Positions 1-8,005 of a DNA stretch of 42,236 nucleotides are shown here, piece after piece. The translations under genes and the position numbers were made by a program. Numbering within the stretch: the first letter of the stretch is position 1; every line of letters starts with the position of its first letter. This DNA is from Rhodocyclaceae bacterium (GTDB lineage: Bacteria > Pseudomonadota > Gammaproteobacteria > Burkholderiales > Rhodocyclaceae), in assembly GCA_024709955.1 (NCBI GenBank), contig JANJVS010000008.1:1-42236 (forward strand). The letters run 5' to 3'. Under the pieces are notes generated by a model. It did no database searches. It saw only the letters and a list, made by a program, of their open reading frames with translations, and was not told the origin of the DNA.

Positions 1-141
1 CGCGGTCAGCGCGAAGGTGCGCAATCCCGCCTTGGCGGCCGGGTTGCGCTCGCGCTCCAGCCCCATCAGCAGGCCGATGGCCAGCGCCGCGAGGTAGCGC
101 GGCAGGAATTCGAGTTCTTCGGGCAGCAGGTCGGGGATCAC
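1..141 (-). CDS. MgtC/SapB-family membrane protein, N-terminal fragment
   Basis: This gene is cut by the left edge; only its first 47 codons are present. Its GTG start overlaps the recJ stop as GTGA, so the two genes are probably translationally coupled. The fragment contains a hydrophobic stretch followed by GLLMGLERERNP and GLRTFALTA, which match the conserved first helix and GLRTF loop of the MgtC/SapB family of inner-membrane proteins. In several lineages these occur as larger proteins with a C-terminal DUF4010 domain. The substrate or role cannot be read from this piece. The family call is fairly firm; the start codon is inferred from the overlap. Confidence 0.7.
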   Translation of the reverse strand, partial: MIPDLLPEELEFLPRYLAALAIGLLMGLERERNPAAKAGLRTFALTA

Positions 142-1832
142 GACAGGAATTCCCAGTATTGGAGCTTCAACTGGATGGATAGCCGGCCGTTGAATTCGTT
201 GAGCATGGGGGCGTACACGCCGACGAAACGGGCGGGCAGCGGCTCGTTGTGGAAGAAGGCCATGGCTTCAAAGCGCATGTCCTTGAGAGCCACGTCCAGC
301 TTGAGATGCTTCTCGCCGACCACGCGCTGGTTCAGCACGGCGAATTCGCCCTGGAACAGCGGTGCCGGGAAGCCCTGTCCCCATACGGCGTTCTCCATGG
401 TCCTCACCAGATCGAAATCGAGTTCGCCGGGGGCGAGTTCGCCGTCGGTCTCGATGGTTTCCTCGAGGTCGGCAGGGGACAGCCACTCGCGCGCCAGGGC
501 CTCGAATGCCGCCTGGAATTCGGCGAATCCTTCCTCCCGGATCGACAGTCCCGCCGCCATGGCATGGCCGCCAAACTTGAGGATGAGGCCGGGGTGCTTG
601 CGGTCGATCCAGTCGAGCGCATCGCGCAGGTGCAGCGCGGGAATGGAGCGGCCCGAGCCCTTGAGTTCGCCGTCGCTGCCGGGTGCGAAGGCGAACACCG
701 GTCGATGGTATTTTTCCTTCAGGCGCGAGGCGAGGATGCCGATCACGCCGGCGTGCCATTCCTGATGGTAAATGGCGAGGCCGTGCTTGCCCGCGCAGTC
801 CACTTCTTCCAGCAGGGCCAGCGCCTGCTCCTTCATGCCGGATTCGATGTCCTTGCGCGACTGGTTGATCTCGTGCAGCCGCTGCGCCAGCGGCAGCGCG
901 GTTTCAAGATCCGGCGCCAGCAGGCATTCGATGCCGAGGCGCATGTCCTCCAGCCGCCCGGCGGCGTTGAGGCGCGGCCCGAGCATGAAGCCGAGGTCGA
1001 ACACGCTGGCTTTTTCCATGCGGCGCCCGGCCACCTGCATCAATGCCTGGATGCCGGGCGAGGCGAGGCCGGCGCGCATGCGCTGCAGGCCCTGGTTGAC
1101 GAGGATGCGGTTGTTGGCGTCGAGCTTGACCACGTCGGCGACCGTGCCCAGCGCGACGCGGTCGAGCAGCACGCGCAGGTCGGGCTCGGGCTTGCCGTCG
1201 AAGGCGCCGCGGTTGCGCAGTTCCGCGCGCAAGGCGAGCAATAGGTAAAACATCACGCCGACACCGGCCAGGTTCTTGCTCGGGAACGGGCAGCCCGGCT
1301 GGTTGGGGTTGACGATGCCGGCCGCTTCGGGGAGCGCGTCGCCCGGCAGGTGATGGTCGGTGACGTAGACCGGGATGCCCAGTTCGTTGGCCGCATTCAC
1401 GCCGTCGATGGCGGCGATGCCGTTGTCCACGGTGATGAGCGCATCGGGCTCGAGGCGCGCAGCTTCTTCGACGATGGCAGGCGAGAGTCCGTAGCCGTGC
1501 ACGGCGCGGTTGGGCACGAGGTAATCCACCTGGGCGCCGAGCATGCGCAAACCCTGCACGCCGACCGCGCAGGCGGTGGCGCCGTCGGCATCGTAGTCGG
1601 CGACGATGAGGAAACGCGCGCCGGCTTCGATGCCGTCCGCGAGTTCGGCGGCCATGTCGTGGATGCCTTTCATGGATGCGAAGGGCAGCAGGCCGGCGAG
1701 CCTGGGCTGCAGCTCGACCGCATCGGCGACCCTGCGGGCGGCATACAGGCGCGACAGCAGCGGCGGAACGCCGGCGCCGGAAAGGCTTTCGTAGGCATTG
1801 AGGTCGATTTCGCGTTTCAGTATCCTGGGCAT
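138..1832 (-). CDS. recJ: Single-stranded-DNA-specific exonuclease RecJ
   Basis: RecJ is the 5'-to-3' single-strand DNA exonuclease used in RecF-pathway recombination, mismatch repair and base excision. The 564-residue length is normal for the family. The DHH phosphoesterase motifs appear in order: ADYDADG (about residues 78-84), DNG (136-138) and DHH (159-161), followed by the NPNQPGCPFP segment. The DHHA1 part carries GRLEDMRLG and GGHAMAAG further on. These acidic and His residues bind the catalytic metals. It starts at an ATG giving MPRILKRE and ends overlapping the MgtC-like gene by 4 nt. No defect is visible. Confidence 0.96.
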   Translation of the reverse strand: MPRILKREIDLNAYESLSGAGVPPLLSRLYAARRVADAVELQPRLAGLLPFASMKGIHDMAAELADGIEAGARFLIVADYDADGATACAVGVQGLRMLGAQVDYLVPNRAVHGYGLSPAIVEEAARLEPDALITVDNGIAAIDGVNAANELGIPVYVTDHHLPGDALPEAAGIVNPNQPGCPFPSKNLAGVGVMFYLLLALRAELRNRGAFDGKPEPDLRVLLDRVALGTVADVVKLDANNRILVNQGLQRMRAGLASPGIQALMQVAGRRMEKASVFDLGFMLGPRLNAAGRLEDMRLGIECLLAPDLETALPLAQRLHEINQSRKDIESGMKEQALALLEEVDCAGKHGLAIYHQEWHAGVIGILASRLKEKYHRPVFAFAPGSDGELKGSGRSIPALHLRDALDWIDRKHPGLILKFGGHAMAAGLSIREEGFAEFQAAFEALAREWLSPADLEETIETDGELAPGELDFDLVRTMENAVWGQGFPAPLFQGEFAVLNQRVVGEKHLKLDVALKDMRFEAMAFFHNEPLPARFVGVYAPMLNEFNGRLSIQLKLQYWEFLS

Positions 1833-1862
1833 GGCGGCCTGTTCAAATCAAAAAGCATTTAA

Positions 1863-1972
1863 ACCACGGGGGACACGGGGAAAAAGCGTGCAAATTTGAT
1901 GAAGTGTTTCTTGCGTGGAATGTCACAGTGCGATCAGGTACGACATCGAGTTTGCCCCGTGTTCCCCGTGGT
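1863..1972. repeat. Inverted-repeat element, copy 1 (ACCACGGGG termini)
   Basis: The 156-bp gap between recJ and glgA contains an element with 18-bp terminal inverted repeats. The left arm (1863-1880, ACCACGGGGGACACGGGG) and the right arm (1955-1972) differ at one position. About 74 bp of unrelated sequence lies between them. A second element with the same termini lies on the other side of glgA. There is no coding capacity and no U-run, so it looks like a small non-autonomous repeat rather than a terminator. Confidence 0.75.
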
Positions 1973-1988
1973 GAACTGATTTCATTGC

Positions 1989-3434
1989 TCAAGCCCGGCA
2001 AATCTTTTTGTACACGCCGAGATACTGGTGCGCGCTTTTTGTCCAGCCGAAATCACGCGTCATGCCGTTGCGCATGAGCTTTTGCCATGCGTGCTTGTGG
2101 CGATAGAGCACCATGGCCCGGTTGACCGCATCGACCAGGGATGCGGCGTCGAGCCGGTCGAGCACGAAGCCGGTGGCCATCCCGCTGGCAAGGCTTGCCA
2201 GGCTGGCGTGGCTGACGGTGTCGGCCAGGCCGCCGACCTTGTGCACGACCGGCGGCGTGCCGTAGCGCTGGCTGTACATCTGGTTGAGTCCGCAAGGCTC
2301 GAAGCGCGAAGGCATGAGGAAAATGTCGGCGCCGGCCTCGATGCGGTGGCCGAGCCCTTCGTTGTAGCCGATTTTCAGGGCGATCCTGCCGGGATGGGCG
2401 GCGGCCAGGTCGCGCCATGCATTTTCCAGTTTGGCTTCGCCGCTGCCCAGCACGGCGAACTGCGCGCCCAGCTTCAGCAGCTGCGGCATCGCCTCGATAA
2501 CCACGTCCGAGCCTTTTTGCTGTGTCAATCTCGACACCATGCCCAGCAGCGGCGCCTTGGCATCCGGCTGCAGTCCCAGTTCATCCTGCAGCGCGCGCTT
2601 GTTGAGCGCTTTGCCGGCAAGATTGTCGGCGGAATAGGGGGCGGCCAGATGGGGGTCGGCAGCCGGATTCCACTCGCGCATGTCGATGCCGTTGAGGATG
2701 CCGGTGAGATCCTTGCCGCGCGTGGCGAGCAGTCCCTGCATGCCCATGCCGAAGGCCTCGGTCTGGATTTCGCCGGCGTAGGTCGGGCTCACGGTGGTGA
2801 GGTGGTTGGCGTAATACAGGCCGGCCTTGAGGAAGGAAAGCTTGCCGTAATACTCCATGCCGTCGATGGAAAAGCTTTCCGGCGGCAGCCCGAGTTTTTT
2901 CAAGTCTTCCGGCGGGAAAATGCCCTGATAGGCGAGGTTGTGCACGGTAAAGACCGTCGGTGTCGGTTTCGCGCCCTCGAAATGCAGGTAGGCGGGGGCG
3001 AGGCCGATTTGCCAGTCGTTGCAGTGCAGCACGTCGGGGCGAAAATCCAGCGGGGATTTCGGGCCTGCAAGCCAGGCCGCAAATTGCGACAGCAGGCCGA
3101 AACGCATTGCATTGTCGGGCCAGTCGCGGCCTGTTTCGTCCTGATACAGGCCTTCGCGTTCGAAGTAGCTCTTGTGTTCGATGAGGTAGACGGGTACGCC
3201 GTTGCCCGGGAACATGCCGCGCAGCAGCGAAGCCTCGCCATGTTCAGGCAGCCTGATGCGGAATACCCGTGACAGGTTCTGGGCCTTTTCCAGTGCGGAC
3301 GGATAGGCAGGCATCAGCACCCGCGCATCGACGCCGATCTCCTGCAGGGCGGCAGGCAGCGCGCCGCTGACGTCGGCCAGCCCGCCGGTCTTGGCGAGCG
3401 GATGCGCTTCGGAGGTGGCGAACAGGACTTTCAT
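1989..3434 (-). CDS. glgA: Glycogen synthase (ADP-glucose type, GT5)
   Basis: GlgA transfers glucose from ADP-glucose to the growing alpha-1,4-glucan. At 481 residues it has normal bacterial GlgA length. The N-terminal KTGGLADV motif (from residue 15) is the ADP-glucose binding signature. The C-terminal half carries PSRFEPCGLNQ, which includes the conserved catalytic Glu, and the KVGGLADTV loop. It stands alone, with no glgB or glgC in the window, and is flanked by two related inverted-repeat elements. A minus-strand TATACT (3464-3459) about 25 nt upstream of the ATG is a possible -10; no convincing -35 or Shine-Dalgarno is seen. The gene diverges from gnd-zwf, so glycogen storage and glucose-6-phosphate oxidation lie side by side. 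Confidence 0.96.
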   Translation of the reverse strand: MKVLFATSEAHPLAKTGGLADVSGALPAALQEIGVDARVLMPAYPSALEKAQNLSRVFRIRLPEHGEASLLRGMFPGNGVPVYLIEHKSYFEREGLYQDETGRDWPDNAMRFGLLSQFAAWLAGPKSPLDFRPDVLHCNDWQIGLAPAYLHFEGAKPTPTVFTVHNLAYQGIFPPEDLKKLGLPPESFSIDGMEYYGKLSFLKAGLYYANHLTTVSPTYAGEIQTEAFGMGMQGLLATRGKDLTGILNGIDMREWNPAADPHLAAPYSADNLAGKALNKRALQDELGLQPDAKAPLLGMVSRLTQQKGSDVVIEAMPQLLKLGAQFAVLGSGEAKLENAWRDLAAAHPGRIALKIGYNEGLGHRIEAGADIFLMPSRFEPCGLNQMYSQRYGTPPVVHKVGGLADTVSHASLASLASGMATGFVLDRLDAASLVDAVNRAMVLYRHKHAWQKLMRNGMTRDFGWTKSAHQYLGVYKKICRA

Positions 3435-3493
3435 TCGGATCGCAAGGAATAAATGCGGAGTATAACGGTCGAGGAGTCGGAATACTCATTTGA

Positions 3494-3614
3494 AACCATG
3501 GGGCGCGCGGGGAACACGGGGAATTTCAATTCGCGGGAACAGTTCGCCCTGCTGCAGCGGAGAAGCCCCGGAATTCTTCCTTGGCGTATTGTTCTCCCCG
3601 TGTCCCCCGTGGTT
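3494..3614. repeat. Inverted-repeat element, copy 2 (ACCACGGGG termini)
   Basis: This element lies in the 292-bp gap between glgA and gnd. Its right arm (3596-3614) is the exact reverse complement of the copy-1 left-arm 18-mer. Its left arm (3494-3521) has the same ends but carries an extra 9-bp G-rich insert. The internal sequence is unlike that of copy 1. Only the termini are conserved, as expected for a dispersed short repeat family. Confidence 0.75.
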
Positions 3615-3631
3615 GAAGATTTTGGGTTGGT

Positions 3632-3664
3632 CAGACCTGTCTGCCGACAGCAAGTCTGTTTTTT
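3632..3664 (+). terminator. Terminator-like hairpin upstream of gnd
   Basis: Outer arms CAGAC/GTCTG enclose an inner CTGTC-TGCC-GACAG hairpin, followed directly by six T residues. On the plus strand this resembles an intrinsic terminator, yet no plus-strand gene precedes it, because glgA runs away to the left. It could end transcription entering from the repeat element, or act as an attenuator in the gnd-zwf leader. The outer stem is imperfect (a 3-nt CAA bulge). Confidence 0.4.
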
Positions 3665-3726
3665 GCTTGGAATGCTCTGGGCGCAACATGCCTGGGCTAT
3701 GCTGTCGGAATAAATTGGAGACGGAC

Positions 3727-4644
3727 ATGCAGGAAATCGGACTCATTGGACTGGGGCGCATGGGCGCCAACATGGCGCGGCGGCTTTCCCGCGCGGGGCT
3801 GAAACTGGCGGTCTGCAACCGCACCGCCGAAGTCGCGCACACTCTGGCTGCGGAAGAAGCCAATCTGCGCGCGGTCGAAAGCTACGAAGCCCTGGTCGAC
3901 AGCCTGCCGGCGCCGCGCATCGTGTGGCTGATGCTGCCGGCTGGCGAAGCGACGGAGACCGCGCTGCAGGCGCTTTTCGGACTGCTGTCGCCGGGCGACC
4001 TGCTGGTCGACGGCGCCAATGCCTATTACCAGGACAGCATGCGCCATGCCGAGGATCTGGCGGCAAAAGGCGTCGAATTCGTCGATGCCGGCGTCTCGGG
4101 CGGGGTCTGGGGGCTGGACAACGGCTATGCACTGATGCTGGGCGGTGCGCCCCAATCGGTGGCGCGCCTCAGGCCGCTGATCGAGGCGCTGGCGCCGGCG
4201 CCGGACAAGGGCTGGGTGCATTGCGGGCCGGCGGGCTCGGGGCATTTCGCCAAGATGGTCCACAACGGCATCGAGTACGGCATGATGCAGGCGCTGGCCG
4301 AGGGCCTCGCGCTGATGAAATCCAAGACCGAGTTCGATTTCGATCTGGCCGAAGTCTCCGAAGCCTGGCGCCACGGCAGCGTGGTGCGCTCCTGGCTGCT
4401 CGACCTCACGGCCGAGGTGCTGAAGCAGGACCAGGACCTTGAGAAAATCCAGCCTTATGTCGCCGATTCCGGCGAGGGCCGCTGGACGGCGCTGGAGGCC
4501 ATCAACCAGAAGGTGCCGGCGCCGGTGATGTCGCTCGCCCTGATGATGCGCTACGCCAGCCAGGGCAACAACGACTATCCGGCGAAGCTGCTGGCCATGA
4601 TGCGCAACGCCTTCGGCGGTCACAAGGTTGAACCTGCCAAATGA
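3727..4644 (+). CDS. gnd: 6-phosphogluconate dehydrogenase, decarboxylating (short form)
   Basis: This enzyme oxidises 6-phosphogluconate to ribulose-5-phosphate and CO2. The ORF track begins upstream, but the ATG at 3727 follows TTGGAG and opens with the Rossmann fingerprint GLIGLGRMGANMARRL, so I place the start there (305 residues). Other family motifs are DAGVSGGVWGL with NGYALMLGG, and KMVHNGIEYGMMQA, which contains the catalytic Lys and the HN pair. The length marks the short form, often NAD-dependent, rather than the 470-residue enterobacterial Gnd. Cofactor preference is inferred from the subfamily only. Its last 4 nt (ATGA) overlap the zwf start. Confidence 0.93.
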   Translation: MQEIGLIGLGRMGANMARRLSRAGLKLAVCNRTAEVAHTLAAEEANLRAVESYEALVDSLPAPRIVWLMLPAGEATETALQALFGLLSPGDLLVDGANAYYQDSMRHAEDLAAKGVEFVDAGVSGGVWGLDNGYALMLGGAPQSVARLRPLIEALAPAPDKGWVHCGPAGSGHFAKMVHNGIEYGMMQALAEGLALMKSKTEFDFDLAEVSEAWRHGSVVRSWLLDLTAEVLKQDQDLEKIQPYVADSGEGRWTALEAINQKVPAPVMSLALMMRYASQGNNDYPAKLLAMMRNAFGGHKVEPAK

Positions 4645-6122
4645 GCGACGCCCTCGATACCCCCTGCGCGCTGGTCATTTTCGGCGCGACCGGCAACCTC
4701 GCCAGCCTGAAACTGCTGCCGGCGCTGTTTCACCTGGAACAGGCCGGCCGGCTGCCCGACCATCTTTCCATCATCGCCTTCTCGCGCCGCGAGTGGGGCG
4801 ATGCGGAATGGCGCGTGCACCTGCTCGAAGTGCTGCGCGACCGCATCAGCGAACAATGCCCCGAGTCCACCTGCGAACATTTCCTGTCGCGCTTCAGTTA
4901 TGTGCAGGGCGAATTCCAGGACCCGGCGGCCTATAACCGCCTGCTGGAAGCGCTGGCCCGGCCGCGCATGGGCGCCTGCTCAAACGTGGTGTTCTACCTG
5001 GCGATCAAGCCGGCGGAATATCCCGCCGTGATCAGGAACCTCGACGAAGCGGGACTCAACAAGCCTCGCGGCCTGCACCGCATCGTCGTGGAAAAGCCCT
5101 TTGGCGAGGACCTCGAGTCGGCGCAGGTGCTGAACCAGATGCTGCACAAGAGCTTCAACGAGGAACAGATCTTCCGCATCGACCACTACCAGGGCAAGGA
5201 GACGGTGCAGAACCTCTTGGTGTTCCGTTTCGCCAATACCCTGATCGAACCCTTGTGGAACCGCAATTTCATCGACCACGTGCAGATCACCGTGGCCGAA
5301 TCCATCGGCATCGGCAAACGCGCGGACTACTACGATCGCGCCGGCGCGCTCAGGGACATGCTGCAGAACCACATGATGCAGTTGCTGACCCTGGTGGCCA
5401 TGGAGCCGCCGCCCGCGCTGGAGCCGGATGCGTTGAGGGATGAAAAGGTCAAGGTGCTGCGCTCCATCCGGCCCATCACACGCAAGGCGGTTCATGCGCA
5501 TGCTTTCCGTGCCCAGTACGCGGCTGGCAGCGTCGACGGCCAGCCGGTGCCGGGCTATGCGCAGGAGGCCGGGGTGGAAAAAGGCTCGACCACGGAAACC
5601 TTCGTCGCCGCCAAGTTCTACATCGACAATTGGCGCTGGCGCGGGGTGCCGTTCTACCTGCGTACCGGCAAGCGCCTGAAGGAACAGCAGTCGATGATTG
5701 CTCTCAGGCTGCGGCACCCGCCCCAGCAACTGTTCCGTGAAACCCCGCTGGAAACGCTCGACCCCAACTGGATATTGCTGTCCATCCAGCCGCAGGAGTC
5801 CATGCACATGGAGCTTCACGTCAAGCAGCCGGGGCTGGACATGAACACGCGGCTTTTGCAGCTGCATGCGGGTTTCCGCTCCATGCACGAGCGCGTGCTC
5901 GACGCCTACGAGGCGCTGCTGCTCGACGTGATCGAGGGCGACCGCACCCTGTTCATCCGCTTCGACGAAGTGGAATGGGCCTGGCGCGTGGTCGACCCCA
6001 TCCTCAAGTACTGGGCGCAGGAGCGCGAATTCATCCATGCCTACCCGGCGGGCAGCTGGGGGCCGCAGGAGGCCAACCGCTTGTTCGACGCGGAGGATCA
6101 GGAGTGGCGAAACAGTTTGTAG
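4641..6122 (+). CDS. zwf: Glucose-6-phosphate 1-dehydrogenase
   Basis: Zwf oxidises glucose-6-phosphate to 6-phosphogluconolactone with reduction of NAD(P). It is 493 residues long, typical of the family. The nucleotide-binding loop is FGATGNLA (residues 14-21), with Thr and Asn where many homologues have Ser and Asp. EKPFG (151-155) and RIDHYQGKE (179-187) hold the substrate-binding and catalytic His residues. It overlaps gnd by ATGA and overlaps the following thioredoxin-domain gene by 19 nt, so the three form one tight operon. No separate 6-phosphogluconolactonase (pgl) gene is found here. Confidence 0.96.
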   Translation: MSDALDTPCALVIFGATGNLASLKLLPALFHLEQAGRLPDHLSIIAFSRREWGDAEWRVHLLEVLRDRISEQCPESTCEHFLSRFSYVQGEFQDPAAYNRLLEALARPRMGACSNVVFYLAIKPAEYPAVIRNLDEAGLNKPRGLHRIVVEKPFGEDLESAQVLNQMLHKSFNEEQIFRIDHYQGKETVQNLLVFRFANTLIEPLWNRNFIDHVQITVAESIGIGKRADYYDRAGALRDMLQNHMMQLLTLVAMEPPPALEPDALRDEKVKVLRSIRPITRKAVHAHAFRAQYAAGSVDGQPVPGYAQEAGVEKGSTTETFVAAKFYIDNWRWRGVPFYLRTGKRLKEQQSMIALRLRHPPQQLFRETPLETLDPNWILLSIQPQESMHMELHVKQPGLDMNTRLLQLHAGFRSMHERVLDAYEALLLDVIEGDRTLFIRFDEVEWAWRVVDPILKYWAQEREFIHAYPAGSWGPQEANRLFDAEDQEWRNSL

Positions 6123-7900
6123 CCTGGTTGTGTCTGTTGTTCTCCCTGGGGATGGCGCAAGCTGAATCAGCCAAGCTGGAAAACCAGCTCGCAAACCATC
6201 CCTCGCCCTATCTCGCCCTGCACGGCACCGACCCCGTGGCCTGGCAGGAGTGGAATGCCGACACCGTGGCGCGCGCCAGGCGCGAGAACAAGCTGCTGTT
6301 CGTGTCGGTCGGCTACTATGCCTGCCACTGGTGCCATGTCATGCAGCGCGAGTCCTACAAGAACAGGGAAATCGCCGAGTTGCTGAACCGCGATTTCATT
6401 CCGGTCAAGGTGGATCGCGAACTCAACACCGGGCTGGACGATGCGCTGCAGGAATTTTCCGCAAGGCTCACGAAGGTTTCCGGCTGGCCGCTCAATGCCT
6501 TCGTGACGCCCGAGGGCTACCCCGCCTATGTGCTGCTGTACGCGCCGCCGGACGACTTCAGGAAAGCGTCGACTCGCCTGGCCGAACGCTGGAAAACCGA
6601 CAGCGCAGGGGTGAAGAAGCTGGCGCAGGAAGCCAGTCCGCCGCCAGGCAAGCAAGAGCTGCAGCGACAGACCTTGAATGCAGTCCAGCTCGCGCGCTGG
6701 GAAAGCGCTTTTATGCGACAGCTGCGCGCGGAAGAAGATGAATTGCGCGGCGGCTTCGGCGAGGTCGGCAAGTTTCCCATGGTGCCGCAATTGTCCCTGG
6801 CGCTTGAATTGCAGGCCGCCAAACCGGAGGCGAAGCTGGAAAGCTTTTTGCGGCTGACTCTCGACCAGATGGCCGCACGCGGGCTGATGGATCACGTCAA
6901 CGGCGGCTTCTTCCGCTACACCACCGATCCCGGCTGGGAAACCCCGCATTTCGAAAAAATGCTCTACGACAATGCCCAACTGGCGCAGCTTTACCTGCGC
7001 GCGGCACGGGTGCTGAAGGAACCGCGCTATCGCAGCGTGGCGCTCTCCGCGGTCGATTTCATGCTCGATACGCTGGCCGCTCCCGGTGGCGGTTTTTACG
7101 CCAGCACCTCGGCCGTGGACGAGGCGGGCAGGGAAGGGGCCTATTACCTGTGGGGCAGGGATGAACTCAAACGCCTGCTGAACGACGCCGAATTCGCCGC
7201 CGCGCGCCGCGTCTGGAAACTGGATGCGGCGGCACCCTTCGACCTCGGCTACCTGCCGGCCGAATGGGTCGCGCCGACCAGGGCCGAGGCGCCGCTACTG
7301 CAGTCGGCCGCCGCCAGGCTCAAACAGGCACGCAGGAACCGGCCCTTGCCCAGGGACGACAAGCGCAACGCCGGTTTGAACGGGCTGGCGCTGTCGGCGC
7401 TGGCTGTCGCCATGCGTGCCGAGCCGCGCTACCGCAAGGCTGCGGCCGATACCTATTGCTTCTTGCGCACGCAGATGATGGGCGCCGACGGCCTCTACAA
7501 GTCCATGGCCAAGGGCAAGAAGATTTCGGGCGCCGAACTGGAAGACTACGCCTTCGTGGCGAGGGGGCTGCTGGATTATGCCGAGGCGGCCGGTGTCGAA
7601 GCGGCGCGCAAGGATGCGCTGAAACTGGCGCTGTCGGCATGGAAACAGTTTGCCGACACGCAGGGATGGCGCCGGGAGAAACAGGCGCTGCTGGCGACCG
7701 TGCGCTCGGAGCCGGCACTGGCCGACGGCCCGGTGGCTTCGCCGTCGGCCGTGCTGATCCGGACCACCTTGAGATTGGGCGATCCGGCCCTGGTCGCCCG
7801 CGCGCGCGACGCCCTGCAATGGTATTCGCCGGCGATGGGCAACGACCCGTTCAGCTATCCCACGCAAATTCTTGCCTATCGGCAAATGGTGAATAAGTGA
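6104..7900 (+). CDS. Exported DUF255 thioredoxin-domain protein (YyaL/SPATA20-like)
   Basis: The ORF track extends into zwf. The better start is the GTG at 6104, preceded by CGGAGGA about 7 nt upstream, which gives a 598-residue protein. It opens with a hydrophobic signal-peptide-like stretch (FVAWLCLLFSLGMAQA). It then has the family N-terminus NHPSPYLALH and a thioredoxin-like motif YACHWCHVM (CHWC at 74-77). The C-terminal part resembles the (alpha/alpha)6 glycosidase-like domain of YyaL/SPATA20, including HFEKMLYDNAQL. Most homologues are cytoplasmic and nearer 680 residues, so a shorter, apparently exported version is notable. The biochemical function of the family is not established. 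Confidence 0.88.
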   Translation: MAKQFVAWLCLLFSLGMAQAESAKLENQLANHPSPYLALHGTDPVAWQEWNADTVARARRENKLLFVSVGYYACHWCHVMQRESYKNREIAELLNRDFIPVKVDRELNTGLDDALQEFSARLTKVSGWPLNAFVTPEGYPAYVLLYAPPDDFRKASTRLAERWKTDSAGVKKLAQEASPPPGKQELQRQTLNAVQLARWESAFMRQLRAEEDELRGGFGEVGKFPMVPQLSLALELQAAKPEAKLESFLRLTLDQMAARGLMDHVNGGFFRYTTDPGWETPHFEKMLYDNAQLAQLYLRAARVLKEPRYRSVALSAVDFMLDTLAAPGGGFYASTSAVDEAGREGAYYLWGRDELKRLLNDAEFAAARRVWKLDAAAPFDLGYLPAEWVAPTRAEAPLLQSAAARLKQARRNRPLPRDDKRNAGLNGLALSALAVAMRAEPRYRKAAADTYCFLRTQMMGADGLYKSMAKGKKISGAELEDYAFVARGLLDYAEAAGVEAARKDALKLALSAWKQFADTQGWRREKQALLATVRSEPALADGPVASPSAVLIRTTLRLGDPALVARARDALQWYSPAMGNDPFSYPTQILAYRQMVNK

Positions 7901-7921
7901 AGGGTGAAGGGTTTACCCTTC

Positions 7922-8005
7922 CCCCTTGAGCGCCGCAGGCGCGGTCCCTTCCCCCTTCACATCATTCCCCTTGAGCGCCGCAGGCGCGGTCCCTTCCCCC
8001 TTCAC
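7922..8005. repeat. Two identical 39-bp direct repeats with internal hairpins
   Basis: The 105-bp gap between the convergent yyaL-like and htrA genes is almost filled by two identical 39-bp units (7922-7960 and 7967-8005) separated by 6 bp. Each unit contains the small palindrome GCGCC-GCA-GGCGC and ends in a pyrimidine run. A separate 6-bp hairpin (GAAGGG-TTTA-CCCTTC, 7906-7921) precedes them. A similar hairpin core, GCGCCC-GCA-GGGCGC, recurs downstream of dnaB (20548-20562). It resembles a REP-type intergenic repeat and may also limit read-through between the convergent genes. Confidence 0.8.

Noticed and set aside
7922-8005. CRISPR array
   Set aside because: Only two repeats with a 6-bp gap and no cas genes; this is a tandem intergenic repeat.
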